A DNA stretch of 26,730 nt. Origin: Anthracocystis setariae (taxonomy: Eukaryota; Basidiomycota; Ustilaginomycetes; Ustilaginales; Ustilaginaceae). How positions within the stretch are numbered: position 1 is the stretch's first letter; every line of letters starts with the position of its first letter. The stretch lies in NCBI GenBank assembly GCA_928724745.1, contig CAKMXJ010000041.1, forward strand, positions 1 to 26,730. Reading direction: 5' to 3'. The position numbers were made by a program, and so were the translations under genes. A model generated the notes under the pieces. That model was not told where the DNA came from. It saw nothing but the letters and a program-made list of their open reading frames with translations, and did no database searches. Positions 1 through 11,127 of this stretch are shown here, piece after piece.

Positions 1-552
1 TTCTGAAAGTGCGCAATGAAGAAAGTATGAAAGTTGAATTTCTGGGGGATTTTCCTGGCCCTTCCCGGCCGGGTTATATATCCGTGATTTAGCTGGGTTA
101 CAAAAATTTTCCTCCTTATGCGCGTCCCGCAACACTACCAAGCTTCCTAGCCTACAGCGCCCACCAGAACGAGCGTTGTTATTCTCAACTCCACTCATGC
201 AGGCTTTGCTGCCGAAGAAGATTAACAACTACTTAGTGATTACGAACACGCCCTCAAGGTCGTAGCTTGAAGTAGACTCACCAGGCTCAAACATGTTAGA
301 TCAAACAATACAAACGATTAGCCAAACAAAGTGAGACACGCTGGGGATCACGACATGTACCTGAGGCAACAAGTTCCCAAGTCAAATTGAAGTCTCCAAC
401 GTGATTGACATGCATTGGTGTACTCCTTTCGTCGGCTCACTGCAATTGCAAACGGCATTTATCGCTGTCACAGCCGAGTAGTGACATCGGACCCAGAAAT
501 CAGTATCAATACGCTTGGGTACTACAGATGCGTCGGTGCTACACAAATCGGA
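1..552. other. Intergenic region, downstream of the Uds1-like gene
   Basis: No convincing gene is seen; the short open frames here overlap in several frames and show no recognisable protein. A TATATA stretch at 75-80 follows a 10-bp palindrome (CCCGGCCGGG, about 64-73). Together they could belong to the promoter of a gene off the left edge, but nothing in the window tests this. The 3' untranslated part of the minus-strand Uds1-like gene should lie just left of 553. Confidence 0.5.
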
Positions 553-3500
553 TTAATCCTTGGGAGGCGGCGGAGGCTGGGACGCTTCGAGCGGCGTGAC
601 CAAAAGCGAGACGGCCTGCGCTCTCTGCATCTGCGCTTTCGTCGTCTGTAGCTTGCTCTGTGTCTCGTTCAACTCGTTGAGCATTTCGACCTTTTGATGC
701 GTTCCAATGTTGCGCTCGGCATCCATCCTGTCTAGCAAGTTCGAATAGGCTTGATTAGCTTCGCGCAGCTGCATCTCTAGCTCAGCTACCCTCTCTGCGC
801 GCTGGCGGATCGTGGCGGTGTAGAAAGCTGTTTCTCGAGCTCTCGGACACGTGATACAAGTTGAGGCACGTCCATGCCCAGCGTAATCGTGCGCTTAATC
901 ACGCTGTTTGGCATAGATGCATCACCAGCGCCAGCGCGTGGTGCCGATATGGACGACTGCGAAGTGTTGGCAAGGCTAGTCGCAGAAGTTGGCAAACCTA
1001 TCTGAGTCGAACTAGGGCTGATGCTGGATCGAAGCGACAAGGAATCCGACGCATCCATGTTGTGCGAGCTCTCCGAGAGAGGGAGGGTGACCGTGTCGCT
1101 ATCAGAAACCATGCTGCGCGATTCTGGGATCGCTCTCTGCTGAGATCGTATGTCGAAACCAGGAGAGATGGAAGGGGAAATGTAGCGAATGGACGGCGAA
1201 GCGTGCGCACTGGTGTTGGAGCGAGTGGGCGAAGGCAGCGTGTCGTACCTGGAAGGCGATCTTGGCGGGGCGAGCGTGGCGGCGCCCGTCGTGCAGGATC
1301 CGGTGGAGATGGCAGTCGGCTTGTCACCCAACATTCGCAATGACCGGCTCGAGCTGGAGCGACCGAAAGTCGTCGGAAGACTGAAGAGAACGCTCGGCTC
1401 GACTGCCTTGGGTGCAAACGAGGAAAGGCCAAGCATCGAATCGCTTCCCGGCACAAGTCCGGCAGGCGAAGATGGAACACGGTCGGAAGTGCGCGCACGA
1501 TCAAGCTGCTCTTTGGTCTCAGCCAATTCAGCCCTGAGACGGTTCTCTTTCGCGACCTGCTCCTTGACCTTGGCTGTGAGCGACGTGATGCGTGTCATGA
1601 GAGGCTGTTGAGACGTAAGAGCATCGGTTCGTGCCTGCATGGCGTGATGGTCCTTGAGTAGCTCCGAAGGCCCAGTATTGTTCTCCTTGTTGGCCTCAAA
1701 TTCAAGCGCCAAGTCGATGACTGCGCGACTGACAGCCAGTGTGCTTCGAAGCCGTTCGGCAACAGCATCAAGCTCGAACTGCAGATCGGAGGCGCCCAGC
1801 CGGCTTCGAGCTGATGTTGGCGATCGGGCTGTTTTCGGACTTGCGGGCACGGATGTATGGGTCTGGAAAGCGTCGCGTAAAGCCTGCAAGTTGGCGGAGC
1901 TCTTGGCCGCTGCAGGGAGGTCTGGCAACATCGCTCGCAGAGTTTCAGCGGAACGCATGCATTCTTGCAACATGGCAGCGGGGTCGTCAGCGCGAAGGTC
2001 AGCTGGTGCCTTTCGCCCTCCGCCAAATTTGTCGATCAAATTTCCGACACCTTTGTTCTGCGATGGGAACGTCGCGGAACTAGGCGATACGATTTGGCTT
2101 GTTGGCGGAGGCAGCGCAGAGATGAAGCCTGCTGGCGAGGTTGGAATGATCGAGGTGCGTAGCTGATTCTCAAGCTCGAGATTTCGTCTCTCGAGCTGCT
2201 CCACTTTGGAATCGAGCTGCTTTATCCGTCCAAGCTCCAGCTCGAGTTCCTTCCTCTGAATCGTCAGGTTTTCCACCTCGCCTTCAAGCTGCGCAATTTT
2301 CTGCAAATCTTGACGTTTGGATTCTTGGTGTTTCTCCGACACTTGGCGCAGCTCGGCCTGCATGTCTTGCACGCTCGTCTGCTCTTCGACACGAGCTCGA
2401 GACTGGTCTGCGGGCTGTGCCTGGAGCATAGTCTGAAGTCGCTCTGCTTCGGCCTTCCAGCGCCGGGTTTCCTCGACGCTGGCCTGCAGCTCCGCATCGT
2501 GGGTGGTGAGGGAAGAAGGATCAGGGCCGCCAGCAGTCTCACCAGACGAGCTAGGCAGTTCCACGCTGGCTCGAGCTAGCTCCAACTCGAGGTCGCCAAT
2601 ATGAGTTTCCAGACTTGTGAGCAAGCCAGCAATGTCTTGACCAGCCGTCTTCTTCTTCTTTGTGACACCCGAGGCCCCAGCTTTGATGCGCTCGAGCAGA
2701 TCGTCCATTTCTTCGCGACCTTCGAGTTTGCCCAGCATCCTTGCGCACCTCTTGTCCTGCTCCTGCAGACGTTGCTCTGCGCTTTCGAGACGACGCTCAA
2801 AGGCGTGGAAAAGCTCGTCACGCTCAGCCATGATGCGACGTTCTGCACCAACTGCGAGCTCAAGCTCGCGCAGTTTGCTGGCCTCGAGGTCGGCCTGAGC
2901 TCGCGCCTCCGTGACTTGGCTCTGCGCGGCAGCAAGTCGTTCTTGTGTATGAGCGAGCTGGCCTCCTGTCTGCGACAGTTGCTCATCCGCGTAGCGGACT
3001 TGCTCTTCCATCTGCTCGAGGCTCCGTTTCGATGCGTGCAGTTGCTCAGTGATCTGGGTCACTTGCTTCTGAGTCTGCGTAAGCTGCTGTTCGGCTTGTA
3101 CGCGAGCCTGCTTCTCGGCGATGAGCTCGCTCCGAACTTGCGTGACCACAGCTTCAAGCTCGGCGATAGTCTCGGCGCGGTCTGCGGCCAACGTGCTTGC
3201 AGCCGTCTCGCTTGCTTTGATGGTGCCAAGCTCTGCTTGAAGGGAGGCTAGATCTTGCGAGAGCTGTCGTGCTGTCGCAGCCCGGGCAACATCAAGGCTG
3301 TTCTTGTGCTCTTCGAACGCCGTCTCCGCTGCTTCAGCTCGAGTCCGCAGCTGACTGACTTCTTCAAGGCTTGCATCGAGGCGGGTTTGTAGCTCCTCAA
3401 ACGCACGCTGACCTGCTATGACTTGTGCTTTGGCGTCGATGAGGGCCTCTTCGTTCTGCTGGCCGCGGGTGCGACTTTGATCGAGTTCTTGCCGCAGCCT

Positions 3501-5925
3501 CTGTTCGGCCTCTGCGACGGCTACCCGGACTGCTTGCGTCTGGGACTGGCGCGCATTCTCCTCAAATTGGTTCATCTGCTCTTGCAGCTTGATCAGCTCA
3601 TCCACAGCGCGGATCCGCTCCCGCGACTGCTCTTCCAACTGCTGTGTTAGGCGAGTTGAAGCGTCTTCGCGTTGCCGAGCAGCTTGATCGGCTGCTTGCA
3701 GGTCAAGCTCGAGCTTGCGAATCATGTCACCTTTTCGTTCCAAATCGTCGTTGAGTCGACGCACTTTTTCAGGTGCTGAGACGTCGGAGAAGCTGAAGCC
3801 GCTGATGGCGCGGAGATCCGACTCGAATCGGTTGTGGCGAAGCGGATCTTCAGGTTCGCGGGGCAAATAAGGCTTATCAGCGAATTGTTGGTGACCGTGA
3901 CCAACACTGCGATATCGATCGAAACCGACCGCAGAGACGGCCGCCGAAGGTGCAAGCGACTCGAATGAAGGGGAAGTGGTGAGGAAGGGAAGCTTGTCTT
4001 GGGCAATGTGCGGGTCCGACTCGAGGTGGAGAACTCGTTCCGATAGCGTGGCAGCCTGATGCTCGAGAATCCTGCGTCGGAGCAAGTTGGCGCGATCGGT
4101 CCACTTGAGAAGATCGTTGGCGACCCTGTCGATCTTGGCTGTGGCTGTGGCAACGTCCTCCTCTGCTTTGGCCTCACCCGAGGAGATGCTGAGGATGCGA
4201 CTTCGTGCAGCAAAGGACGACGACGAGGGCGACGAGGAAGGAAGGCTGGTTGGCGTTTTTGGAGCAACGGCAAAGGTTGTCGAGGTGGGTGATACGGCAA
4301 GGGAAACGGATGAAGTAGGAGAATGGACCGAGGCAGCCGTTCTGCGGTGGGCCTTGCGGAGGGCCACCGCAGCATCACGAATCTTGATCTCGACCTTGAG
4401 CTTTGTTCGCAGGCTCTGAACTTTACGTTCGGCATGTTTGAGCTCACGCTTGGCCTCTGCAACCTGTTCGAGGCTCATGGTGCCATAGTCTTGACAGTCG
4501 ACTCGAGCCTGGTCCAATAGGAGGCGATGAAGCATGTCTTGGCGATTGGTTGGATTGAGGGGTGGCGCCGCCCAGGACCGATGCTGCGCCGACGGAGCTA
4601 ACGACAGAGCCAGCGTAGGAGGAAGGAGGGGCGTGGCTCCAGGGTGAGGCACCAAGTAGACGCGCATCGTGGGCGTTGGATGAAGCGTTAGGAAGTCGCA
4701 GATGCGGGTTGGAGACGGATGATTGCTTCGAGGGATGGGGGAAGTGGACTGCATTGCCGGACGGAGGAGTATAGTTAGTCGATAGGGACGCAGCCGGCGT
4801 TGCAGATGCGTCAGTGGAGCTTGCTGAAGATGGAGCTTGGAATGGGAACGAAAAGGTTGCCATGGTGCCGAATGCAGGATCAGAAGCGCCGTCATTCAGA
4901 ACCGACAAGCTTTCACCCCAGACTGGTTCGAGGTTGGACGGAAGGGAGGTGGAGTTGGTCAAAGCCAAAGTTGCAGTCATGTCTGGCGAAACAGACACAA
5001 GACTGGCGTGACTGCCCAGATATGGTGACTCGCGTGCTTCGGGTACGATAGCGAGCGAATGACCGGGTAGACAGCGGGGTATGCTAGGTGACGATACAGG
5101 AGGCTGTTGCACGGAGGATGCTGAGCCACGCGTGAGAACTCCGAGGCCATGGCCGTACCTTGGAGCGGTCGAAGTCCGGGTTGCTTGCGATGTGGCATTT
5201 TCGGAAGCTATCGTTTCGGCAGAATCGGAGGTGCTAGAAAGCGTGATTGGGTGGGAGGAAGAGAGTTGGTGCAATTCCGTGTTTTTGTGTCTTGTGGTAT
5301 TCTCTGCGGCTGGCACGGCAGGCGTATCGAGCGAGCGGACAAGGGAAGTGGATGCTGAGGTGGAGGCGAGAAACTCGTCTGCAGAGAACGAGTCGGACGA
5401 GAAGTATTTGAATTCGACTGGATTTGAAGAGGTCGCATTGCGTGAAGTCGAGCCTGGTGTGCGCGAATGATTGGATGCTGAAACTCGGGACGAATTGGCG
5501 GAGGTTGGAAGGGTGGTGTCGAAGCTGGTGACGACGGTGCTTCGGGCTGAATCTGGATCAAGTGCAGCAGAAGCTTGGACATCGGTAGCGCCCGTGTTGC
5601 TGGAACTTAGGCGCTCGAGCGAGGAAGAAGGCGTGATGGAATCGGGATCTTTTTTGGACTTGGTGAAGCGGATGGGTCTTGGCGCAGCATTTGTGCGTTC
5701 GACTTTGCGAATGGTGGTTGAGCTTGCCTTTGTGATTGTGGCGGAAGTGGTGCTTAATAGGCTCTCCGCTCGCTCGAGAGCGTAAGACGAGCGAGTGGAA
5801 TCTAGGCTACTTGGTGGAGTCGAGCTTAGCCTTGCGCCATGTTCGAGTCTCGAAGACACTAGCTGAGAAGGAGCGTCGGCCCATGCCGAATGCGATGGCG
5901 CCATTCTCCTAAGTACGTCGACCAT
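553..5925 (-). CDS. Uds1-domain (up-regulated during septation) large coiled-coil protein, reading frame broken twice
   Basis: About 1790 residues if the two breaks are bridged; the span is an exact multiple of three and the breaks compensate each other. Residues 1-460 are Ser/Thr/Pro/Ala-rich and probably disordered. Residues about 465-600 (from LLLDQARVDCQDYGTMSLEQ) match the Uds1 family: the L(S)xEEV-type helix, then paired heptads and the KxxxEIKIRDAA segment. A long coiled coil covers about 720-1250, then a Ser-rich region, a short coil near 1450 and a C-terminal coil (1690-1770) ending in PPPPPKD. Break 1: the frame changes near 4541-4562, at GGGG 4559-4562; one base fewer would join the two frames just before Uds1. 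Break 2: near 800-835, at TTT 831-833; one base more would give RELEKTAFYTATIRQRAERV. The start is the first ATG of the upstream frame. Uds1 proteins are fungal and linked to septation or cytoskeletal scaffolding; the exact role here is unknown. A real pseudogene is less likely, because both frames keep protein-like composition. Confidence 0.8.
831..833 (-). other. Probable one-base deletion in an A run (frame break 2 of the Uds1-like gene)
   Basis: On the coding strand the sequence reads ctc gag aaa cag ctt and soon reaches a TAG in that frame (end at 786). One extra A in this run moves reading into the frame that continues as TAFYTATIRQRAERVAEL and then the C-terminal coiled coil to 553. 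No GT-AG pair of plausible length bridges the two frames. Confidence 0.6.
4559..4562 (-). other. Probable one-base insertion in a C run (frame break 1 of the Uds1-like gene)
   Basis: The upstream frame (5925 to 4444) and the frame carrying the Uds1 domain overlap here. Removing one C from the coding-strand run ACCCCT joins GGAT to LNPTNRQDMLHRLLLDQ, leading directly into the domain. A short intron cannot be fully excluded (a GACTAAC sits near 4771-4780 on the coding strand), but I find no convincing donor. Confidence 0.5.
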
Positions 5926-7214
5926 GAACGGGAGCCGGCAGAAGCTTGGACTGGCGGATTGGATGACGGAGCGACAAGCAAGTGCTCGATATGGTGTGCG
6001 AAAGCATCAGATCAGACGTGCATGCTAGCTGTGCGAACGCCTAGATGCAAATGGCTGTGCTCGGACGGTGGTTGAGCCTAGGCAGAGCGAGCGTGTACCG
6101 AAGCCTGTCGCTAGAATGGCAAGTGGCGGATCGAGCGAGAAGGAAGATGAAGTTGAAGCGGAACGTGCAAGATTGAGTCGCTTCCAGTTGGGGAAATGAG
6201 CTGGTGGAGAGCAATCGAAGATGAAATCTGCACCTCCATTGGCAGATCAAGCCGACCGACCAACTGATGCTCTATCGAACACTACTGTATCAAGCGATGG
6301 TAGGCTCGGGAAGGCTTGAGGCGCCGAGCAAATCGGGCTTTCCACACTTGTTAAGTGCAGCAAATCGACAAAGGTCTGGAGCTGCATGGTTTCTGCAATA
6401 CTCTGCATGCCTCGTGCAGCTACGTCCTTTTGCTGGAGGACTCGACTGAGCATTGCTGTCGCCGTTTTTTTTTTTTTTTTTTTTCTTTTTTTCTTTTAAC
6501 ACCAAAATGCAATTTCTTGGGGATTTCTGTTGTGTTGCTGCTCACAAGTGGTGTCAGATTGCGATTAGGCGAGGCACCAAACTCCCACTTCACTCGGACT
6601 TGGCTCGTTTCACTTTTTTCTCAAGGGTCATCCGTGCGTGATTCATATCATTTGACGTGTCGGACCAGTCACTGCATGGCCACTGCAACAGAGCGCTCGC
6701 TACACACGCGTATGGCTTCGCGTGCTGCAAAACTGACTTTCGGTCCCACAGACCCTTAAAACAAACTTGACATGTAACTTTTCCCGTTCCCGACGCGCCT
6801 CGCGTACAGCACCCTAACCAATCACTGAATAATAATGACCAGTTCGGCCGGTAAGGAACACACCGATCGTATCGCAAGACGCCATTTTACCCAACCAGGT
6901 CGGGCACGCATCGGATGTTTAGCTCGCTGCCGTATACCTACCTTCTCCCAGGACGGTGGTGTGCTTGCTCCTCTTCGATGATGAGCGTGACCCAAAGCAC
7001 ATGCCTTTTCTGCATCTTGGTGCTGCCTCTCATTTAAATGCGATCTTTCTTCGATGTTTGGCGGCGGCATTCGAACTTGATGTTGGTCATTTGACGGCAT
7101 TCTCGTCTGCAACCTTCTTCTGTACAATATAATATACCCATAGCATGTTTGGAGCTTATCACAGACAAATCGTCCGAACGTGTAACACCCTCTCTACAGC
7201 ACTTGGCTTGTGAT
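5926..7214. other. Intergenic region: Uds1-like promoter and PL14 3' flank
   Basis: This stretch lies upstream of the Uds1-like start (5925) and downstream of the lyase stop (7215). It holds a long T tract (6465-6496) and only short overlapping open frames without recognisable similarity. I see no gene, tRNA or transposon remnant. Confidence 0.6.
6465..6496 (+). repeat. Poly-T tract (T20 C T7 C T4)
   Basis: Seen directly: 20 T, C, 7 T, C, 4 T. It lies about 540 bases upstream of the Uds1-like start codon. Poly(dA:dT) tracts of this kind commonly exclude nucleosomes in fungal promoters; the exact length may be unreliable given other homopolymer errors in the window. Confidence 0.9.
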
Positions 7215-8387
7215 CTAGCCAACCATCAGCACCAGCATCGGCAAATATATGCCGATGGCAAGCACGCCCATCATCCTTCGAATACGCGTTGCACCTTGTC
7301 CAGCAGCCGCCGAGATGCTTCTCCTATCATTGTGCCTCTTTGTCTCGCCAAACGACTCGTTGCCCCATTCGGTCACGTTGATCGAGAATCGTCGGAAGTA
7401 CGCGCTCTGATTCTTTGGCGATGCATATTCGCTCCCACTTCCACCAAAGAAGGTAGAGAAGGCGAGCAAATCGGTCGTTACCGGGTACGCGATTTCGTCG
7501 GACCTTATCACCAATCTCCCGTCGATCACAACCTCAATTCCGCCGTCGTGAGTGCCCGGCGAAGTTGACATACGGATGTTCTGACGCACCGTGGTCCAAT
7601 CGTCAAGCGCATAGCTGAACGCCCCTCGACCCATCGAGATACCGTAGCCCGGATTGCAGTACGAATAAGGCGCGACCTTGCATATCGTTTCCAACGTCTG
7701 CTTCCTTGGCAGATACATGTATAGTTCGCCCACGTTTTCATGACGATCAGCTACTTTGGCTGCAGTTGCTGTGGCCAAGTCAACTGCTTTTCCGGTCTGC
7801 TTCGATTCCGCCTGGCTTCGATCACTTGCCAAAGAATCATGGTGCAAAGCTGGTGTCGAAGCGTGTTCCACTTTCTTGTTACGGTGCCATGTCTTGTGAT
7901 GTGTCTTGACGTGATGCAATGACTTGTCTCTCGAGTTGAGCTCGTGATTCAGCGGACCCGCGCCGCTCTCCTCACTCGAGGCCGCGCCTCGACGTTGCAT
8001 CGTGGGCACGGTGCCTCTCCATGCCATTCGTGAACTCCAGCAGTGAAGCGCATCGCTCCCTCCTCCGCAGCCCTCACCACCTCCCTCCATACCAGGTAGC
8101 TTGCCACTCAGTGCAAACTCGAAGTCACCCGGAAAGTAAACCTGGTATTCAAAAGAGAACTCCTTGGCACGTTCCAAATCAAGCGGAGGCGCGGCATAGA
8201 AGTTGCATCCACCGTGAGGTGCCGTAGCTGGTCCCGTAGAGCCTTGGGTATAGTCAACGCGAATTACGCTTCCATTCTTTCCTTGTTGTTCCACGAAGCA
8301 GAAGGGTGCTCCGGAAGAGACTTGGACCTTGCCAAAAGCCGAAAGGTCTGTGTACGACCAAGGCAGCGCCCAGTGCTTTACGGACAT
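7215..8387 (-). CDS. Polysaccharide lyase family 14-like protein with a His-rich insert and a hydrophobic C-terminal tail
   Basis: 390 residues, uninterrupted. The sequence follows the fungal PL14 pattern: LPWSYTDLSAFG near the N-terminus, PHGGCNFYAAPPLDL (57-71), the YQVYFPGDFEF and SGKLPGM strands (81-100), a Cys/Gly-rich GCGGGSDALHCWSSRMAWR (106-124), GELYMYLP (220-227), GYGISMGRGAFSY (247-259), WTTVRQNI, DGGIEVVIDG (281-290) and AFSTFFGG (309-316). PL14 enzymes cleave uronate polymers such as alginate and glucuronan by beta-elimination. An insert of about 90 residues (125-215) splits the core and contains eight His between 158 and 183. There is no N-terminal signal peptide at the only available ATG, and I find no upstream exon that would supply one. 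The protein ends in basic RIRR and a hydrophobic stretch to the last residue (372-390), so a tail anchor or a GPI-type signal is possible. The substrate is not determined. Confidence 0.8.
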   Translation of the reverse strand: MSVKHWALPWSYTDLSAFGKVQVSSGAPFCFVEQQGKNGSVIRVDYTQGSTGPATAPHGGCNFYAAPPLDLERAKEFSFEYQVYFPGDFEFALSGKLPGMEGGGEGCGGGSDALHCWSSRMAWRGTVPTMQRRGAASSEESGAGPLNHELNSRDKSLHHVKTHHKTWHRNKKVEHASTPALHHDSLASDRSQAESKQTGKAVDLATATAAKVADRHENVGELYMYLPRKQTLETICKVAPYSYCNPGYGISMGRGAFSYALDDWTTVRQNIRMSTSPGTHDGGIEVVIDGRLVIRSDEIAYPVTTDLLAFSTFFGGSGSEYASPKNQSAYFRRFSINVTEWGNESFGETKRHNDRRSISAAAGQGATRIRRMMGVLAIGIYLPMLVLMVG

Positions 8388-9187
8388 GACTTGGTCGGAT
8401 CGCTTGCGCGTCTGCCTAACTCTGATAGTCGTCGTAGTTCATTGCCCTCGTCTTGGCCGGACACTAAAGAGGATACAAAAACATGGGGGAAGATCGCTTT
8501 TCGTTCGAGGATTTATATCGCGACCGTGATACTGTCTGCGCCACCTGCACTAATTTTCACCCATTCTCACCCCTTCGCCACGATCGATGTCCCGAGATCG
8601 TGGTCCATGGTACTGGCGTCGGAGATCTGCAAGAAGCAGACTAGCCCTCGGTGATATTTGAACCCAGCTGCGCAAGCCAACAGCCAAACGTCAAACTCGC
8701 CGGATCGGCTGCAGCTAGAGAGCACTATAATACGGTATCTGTGCTGTTATTTTCTGCTTGGCTGGTTCGGCACTGGTACAGTAAGTGCTGCTGTCACGAC
8801 GCGTCTCTGTCCCTCTCGTCCGTCTTGTCAAGCTTGCTGTCACAGTCCAAGCACTTGAACGTCCACAACAGTGTGAAACTCAACCGTATCTTCGAAGAGG
8901 CCTGGAAATGATGCATGGAAATCTGTCTGACTACGCACTTGCATGCAAGCAAGCTTGAAGAACGCGACCAGACGTGCATGCGATCGATCAGCGAGCAGGA
9001 CTTATTGAATAAACGATACTGTGTCTCATGCCGAACTTGGTCAAACACAATTGCCTTTGTACGGTACTGTACGATCATAGCCAAAATGTGAGAATGCCAT
9101 GCGTGACGATATAGTACAATGCTGAATAGTACAGTGCTAAATAGGGGACGGGATTGGAACGTTCTCAACGCGGACTGAGCTTACGGA
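8388..9187. other. Intergenic region between PL14 and CE4 genes
   Basis: It contains the lyase promoter on the right side of its start and the 3' flank of the deacetylase. No reliable gene is seen on either strand; the open frames are short and mutually overlapping. Several TACTGT/ACAGTA hexamers occur near 8777-9140 but not more than could be chance. Confidence 0.55.
8511..8520 (-). promoter_or_regulatory. TATA-like element of the PL14 gene
   Basis: The minus strand reads CGATATAAAT about 125 bases upstream of the lyase ATG. Position and sequence suit a TATA box. Two very short upstream open frames follow it (ATG near 8484 and near 8441), which could dampen translation. This is inference from sequence only. 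Confidence 0.4.
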
Positions 9188-10918
9188 TCAGCGCAAGTCA
9201 GGCAGCGATTCGGAGTGCGAAGGCTGTAGCTCGTCCTGGCAATACGTGACGGTGTGCTGCTCTGCCTGGACCATTTCCGTCGGTGTTGAGCTGCCACTTG
9301 GAATTGGAGGTGTCGCTGGCTTGTCCAAAGAAGTGGTCGAGATGATTCGGGTATATGGAACAAAAACCGGAACTTTTCGGATCGCAGATGCAGTTGGCCG
9401 AGGAGAAGTTCGGGCTCGGTCATCACTACTGTTAGTGCCTACACTCTCGACCATCGATGCCTTGCGCTCATCTCTGCGCACCAACGAGAGACCGACCAGG
9501 ATGAAGCTGATGGCCGCGGCTCCCCCAATCGAAACCGCGATTGCCACTTGGTAGTTGCGCCTCTTTCGACGTTTCCCCGGAGGTTCTGGAAGGCGCGTTT
9601 GGTTACCCGCGAACGCATAAGGCTCTGTCGGCCAGCTAGTGTTGGTGAAAATGTTGGTCTGAGCGGCCAGTACGGGTTGGCGAGCAGCTACAAATGCGGG
9701 TATGTCCTCGACACGAGGATTGGCGGCGTCAAGCGAGTAGTTGTAGCTTTGGATTTCGCCTCCGCTGGGCAGACCGCGGGCTAAGCCGTTGCCAGCAATC
9801 CAATCAGCAAAGTTGGGATACGTGATGTTCTCGAGGTAGGGCCTTGTGATGTTGTTGCAGACAGAAACAGGGACCACGTACTTGAAAGCGCTCTGGATGT
9901 TGGCCAGCTGCGACACGAAGATGGACATTGTGAAGTTGGATTGCTCGTGGGCCAGCACAATGTTTCCCGTCGTCTGATACACGGTAGGAGCGTCGTTTTG
10001 GATTGCCTGATAGTTTTGAATCACAACAGTCGTTGGCTCATCGACCGAGGCGTCAAAGTCCCTCGTATCGCGATCCCATACGATGGTCTCGAGACCAAGT
10101 GCCTGGGAAAAATGGCGCACGCGATCGTCAACATCACCATAAGGTGGACGCCAGCAAGTCATGGTGAGCTGCATGACGTCCTGTGCGGCTCGTGCAGTAT
10201 AGTACAGCTCGGCAAAGACCTCCTCGTTGGTGAGCGCTACCATGTGTGGATGCGACCATGTGTGACCGCAGATGTGGTGACCTTCAACGATGCCACGCTG
10301 AGCCTGAAGTGGCCATCGCATTATGTTGGATCCGATGTAAAACATGGTTGCCTTTTGATTGCGCTCCAGGAGATAGTCGTAGAATGCGTTGTGAGAGCAA
10401 TTGGGACCGTCATCAAAGGTCAATCCATACGTGTGCGGCTCGTCGCAGGTGTAAGTGTCCGTCACTAGATTTGGCAACTTAGGAGCGACACACAGCTTGG
10501 AACGGCGCCAGCAATCAGGGTCCGAAGGATCGTATGTAACATTGTCAATGTTGCCTTCTCTGTTACCTTTGGGCGCTATGTTCGGTGCTGTCGCATTAAT
10601 CTGTTCGAACAATGCTCGAGCTCGCAAGTCATCGGGCAGGATCCTCGCCGTCTTCCATCTTTCAGGATACTGGGGTTCCAAGTCCATCGTCATTTGGTTC
10701 TTGTATTTGGTGCACTGGTCGTGCGGGTCCACTAACAGAGCAGCGTCGGGCTCCGAGGTTCTGATGGGGACATGCCTTTTCTGCAGCGGCGATGCCATGC
10801 GATTTGAGCTCGAGATCAAGTTGCCACGGTCAAGCACGGCGGCCGTGCATATGTTGCCGAGCGCAATCACCAGTACCAGCAAAAGCGGCGCAGATGCGCA
10901 ACCAATTGTGGTCCGCAT
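9188..10918 (-). CDS. CE4 polysaccharide (chitin) deacetylase, type I membrane protein
   Basis: 576 residues, intact. Residues 1-27 form a signal peptide (hydrophobic LLLVLVIALG core). The NodB/CE4 domain (about 155-350) carries all expected motifs: TFDDGP (167-172, catalytic base and metal Asp), HTWSHPH (219-225, metal His), RPPYGD (257-262), DTRDFD (284-289) and VLAHE (321-325, catalytic His). This is the full set for a metal-dependent N-deacetylase. Many NxS/T sequons and several Cys fit secretion. After a linker and a basic KRRKRR cluster (449-454) comes one transmembrane helix (about 457-480) and a roughly 95-residue Ser/Thr/Pro-rich cytoplasmic tail. Fungal members convert chitin to chitosan at the cell surface. 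Here the gene sits beside a lyase and a sugar-nucleotide dehydrogenase, so an acetylated acidic polymer is an alternative substrate. The start is the ATG opening the signal peptide. Confidence 0.92.
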   Translation of the reverse strand: MRTTIGCASAPLLLVLVIALGNICTAAVLDRGNLISSSNRMASPLQKRHVPIRTSEPDAALLVDPHDQCTKYKNQMTMDLEPQYPERWKTARILPDDLRARALFEQINATAPNIAPKGNREGNIDNVTYDPSDPDCWRRSKLCVAPKLPNLVTDTYTCDEPHTYGLTFDDGPNCSHNAFYDYLLERNQKATMFYIGSNIMRWPLQAQRGIVEGHHICGHTWSHPHMVALTNEEVFAELYYTARAAQDVMQLTMTCWRPPYGDVDDRVRHFSQALGLETIVWDRDTRDFDASVDEPTTVVIQNYQAIQNDAPTVYQTTGNIVLAHEQSNFTMSIFVSQLANIQSAFKYVVPVSVCNNITRPYLENITYPNFADWIAGNGLARGLPSGGEIQSYNYSLDAANPRVEDIPAFVAARQPVLAAQTNIFTNTSWPTEPYAFAGNQTRLPEPPGKRRKRRNYQVAIAVSIGGAAAISFILVGLSLVRRDERKASMVESVGTNSSDDRARTSPRPTASAIRKVPVFVPYTRIISTTSLDKPATPPIPSGSSTPTEMVQAEQHTVTYCQDELQPSHSESLPDLR

Positions 10919-11127
10919 CGCGACTTGCTGCTGCCCCTCTAGGATGCGTGTGGGTAGCTGGACGAGATTCTCGCGTTGGGATCCAGCTACTTTGAGGATG
11001 CGCTGTCCTGCCGACTGTCAGTCCGTGGAGACCAACGGATAAGCAGATTGCAGCGACGGAACGAGAAGATGGATGAAGAGGACAAGATTCCAGTAAGCTA
11101 TCATCTTCTGCTGAAGAACAGACCTTC

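Noticed and set aside
4444..4895. Intron to explain the first frame change in the Uds1-like gene
   Set aside because: Branch-like GACTAAC occurs, but no GTRNGT donor with a fitting acceptor and phase was found. A one-base change at the C run is simpler.
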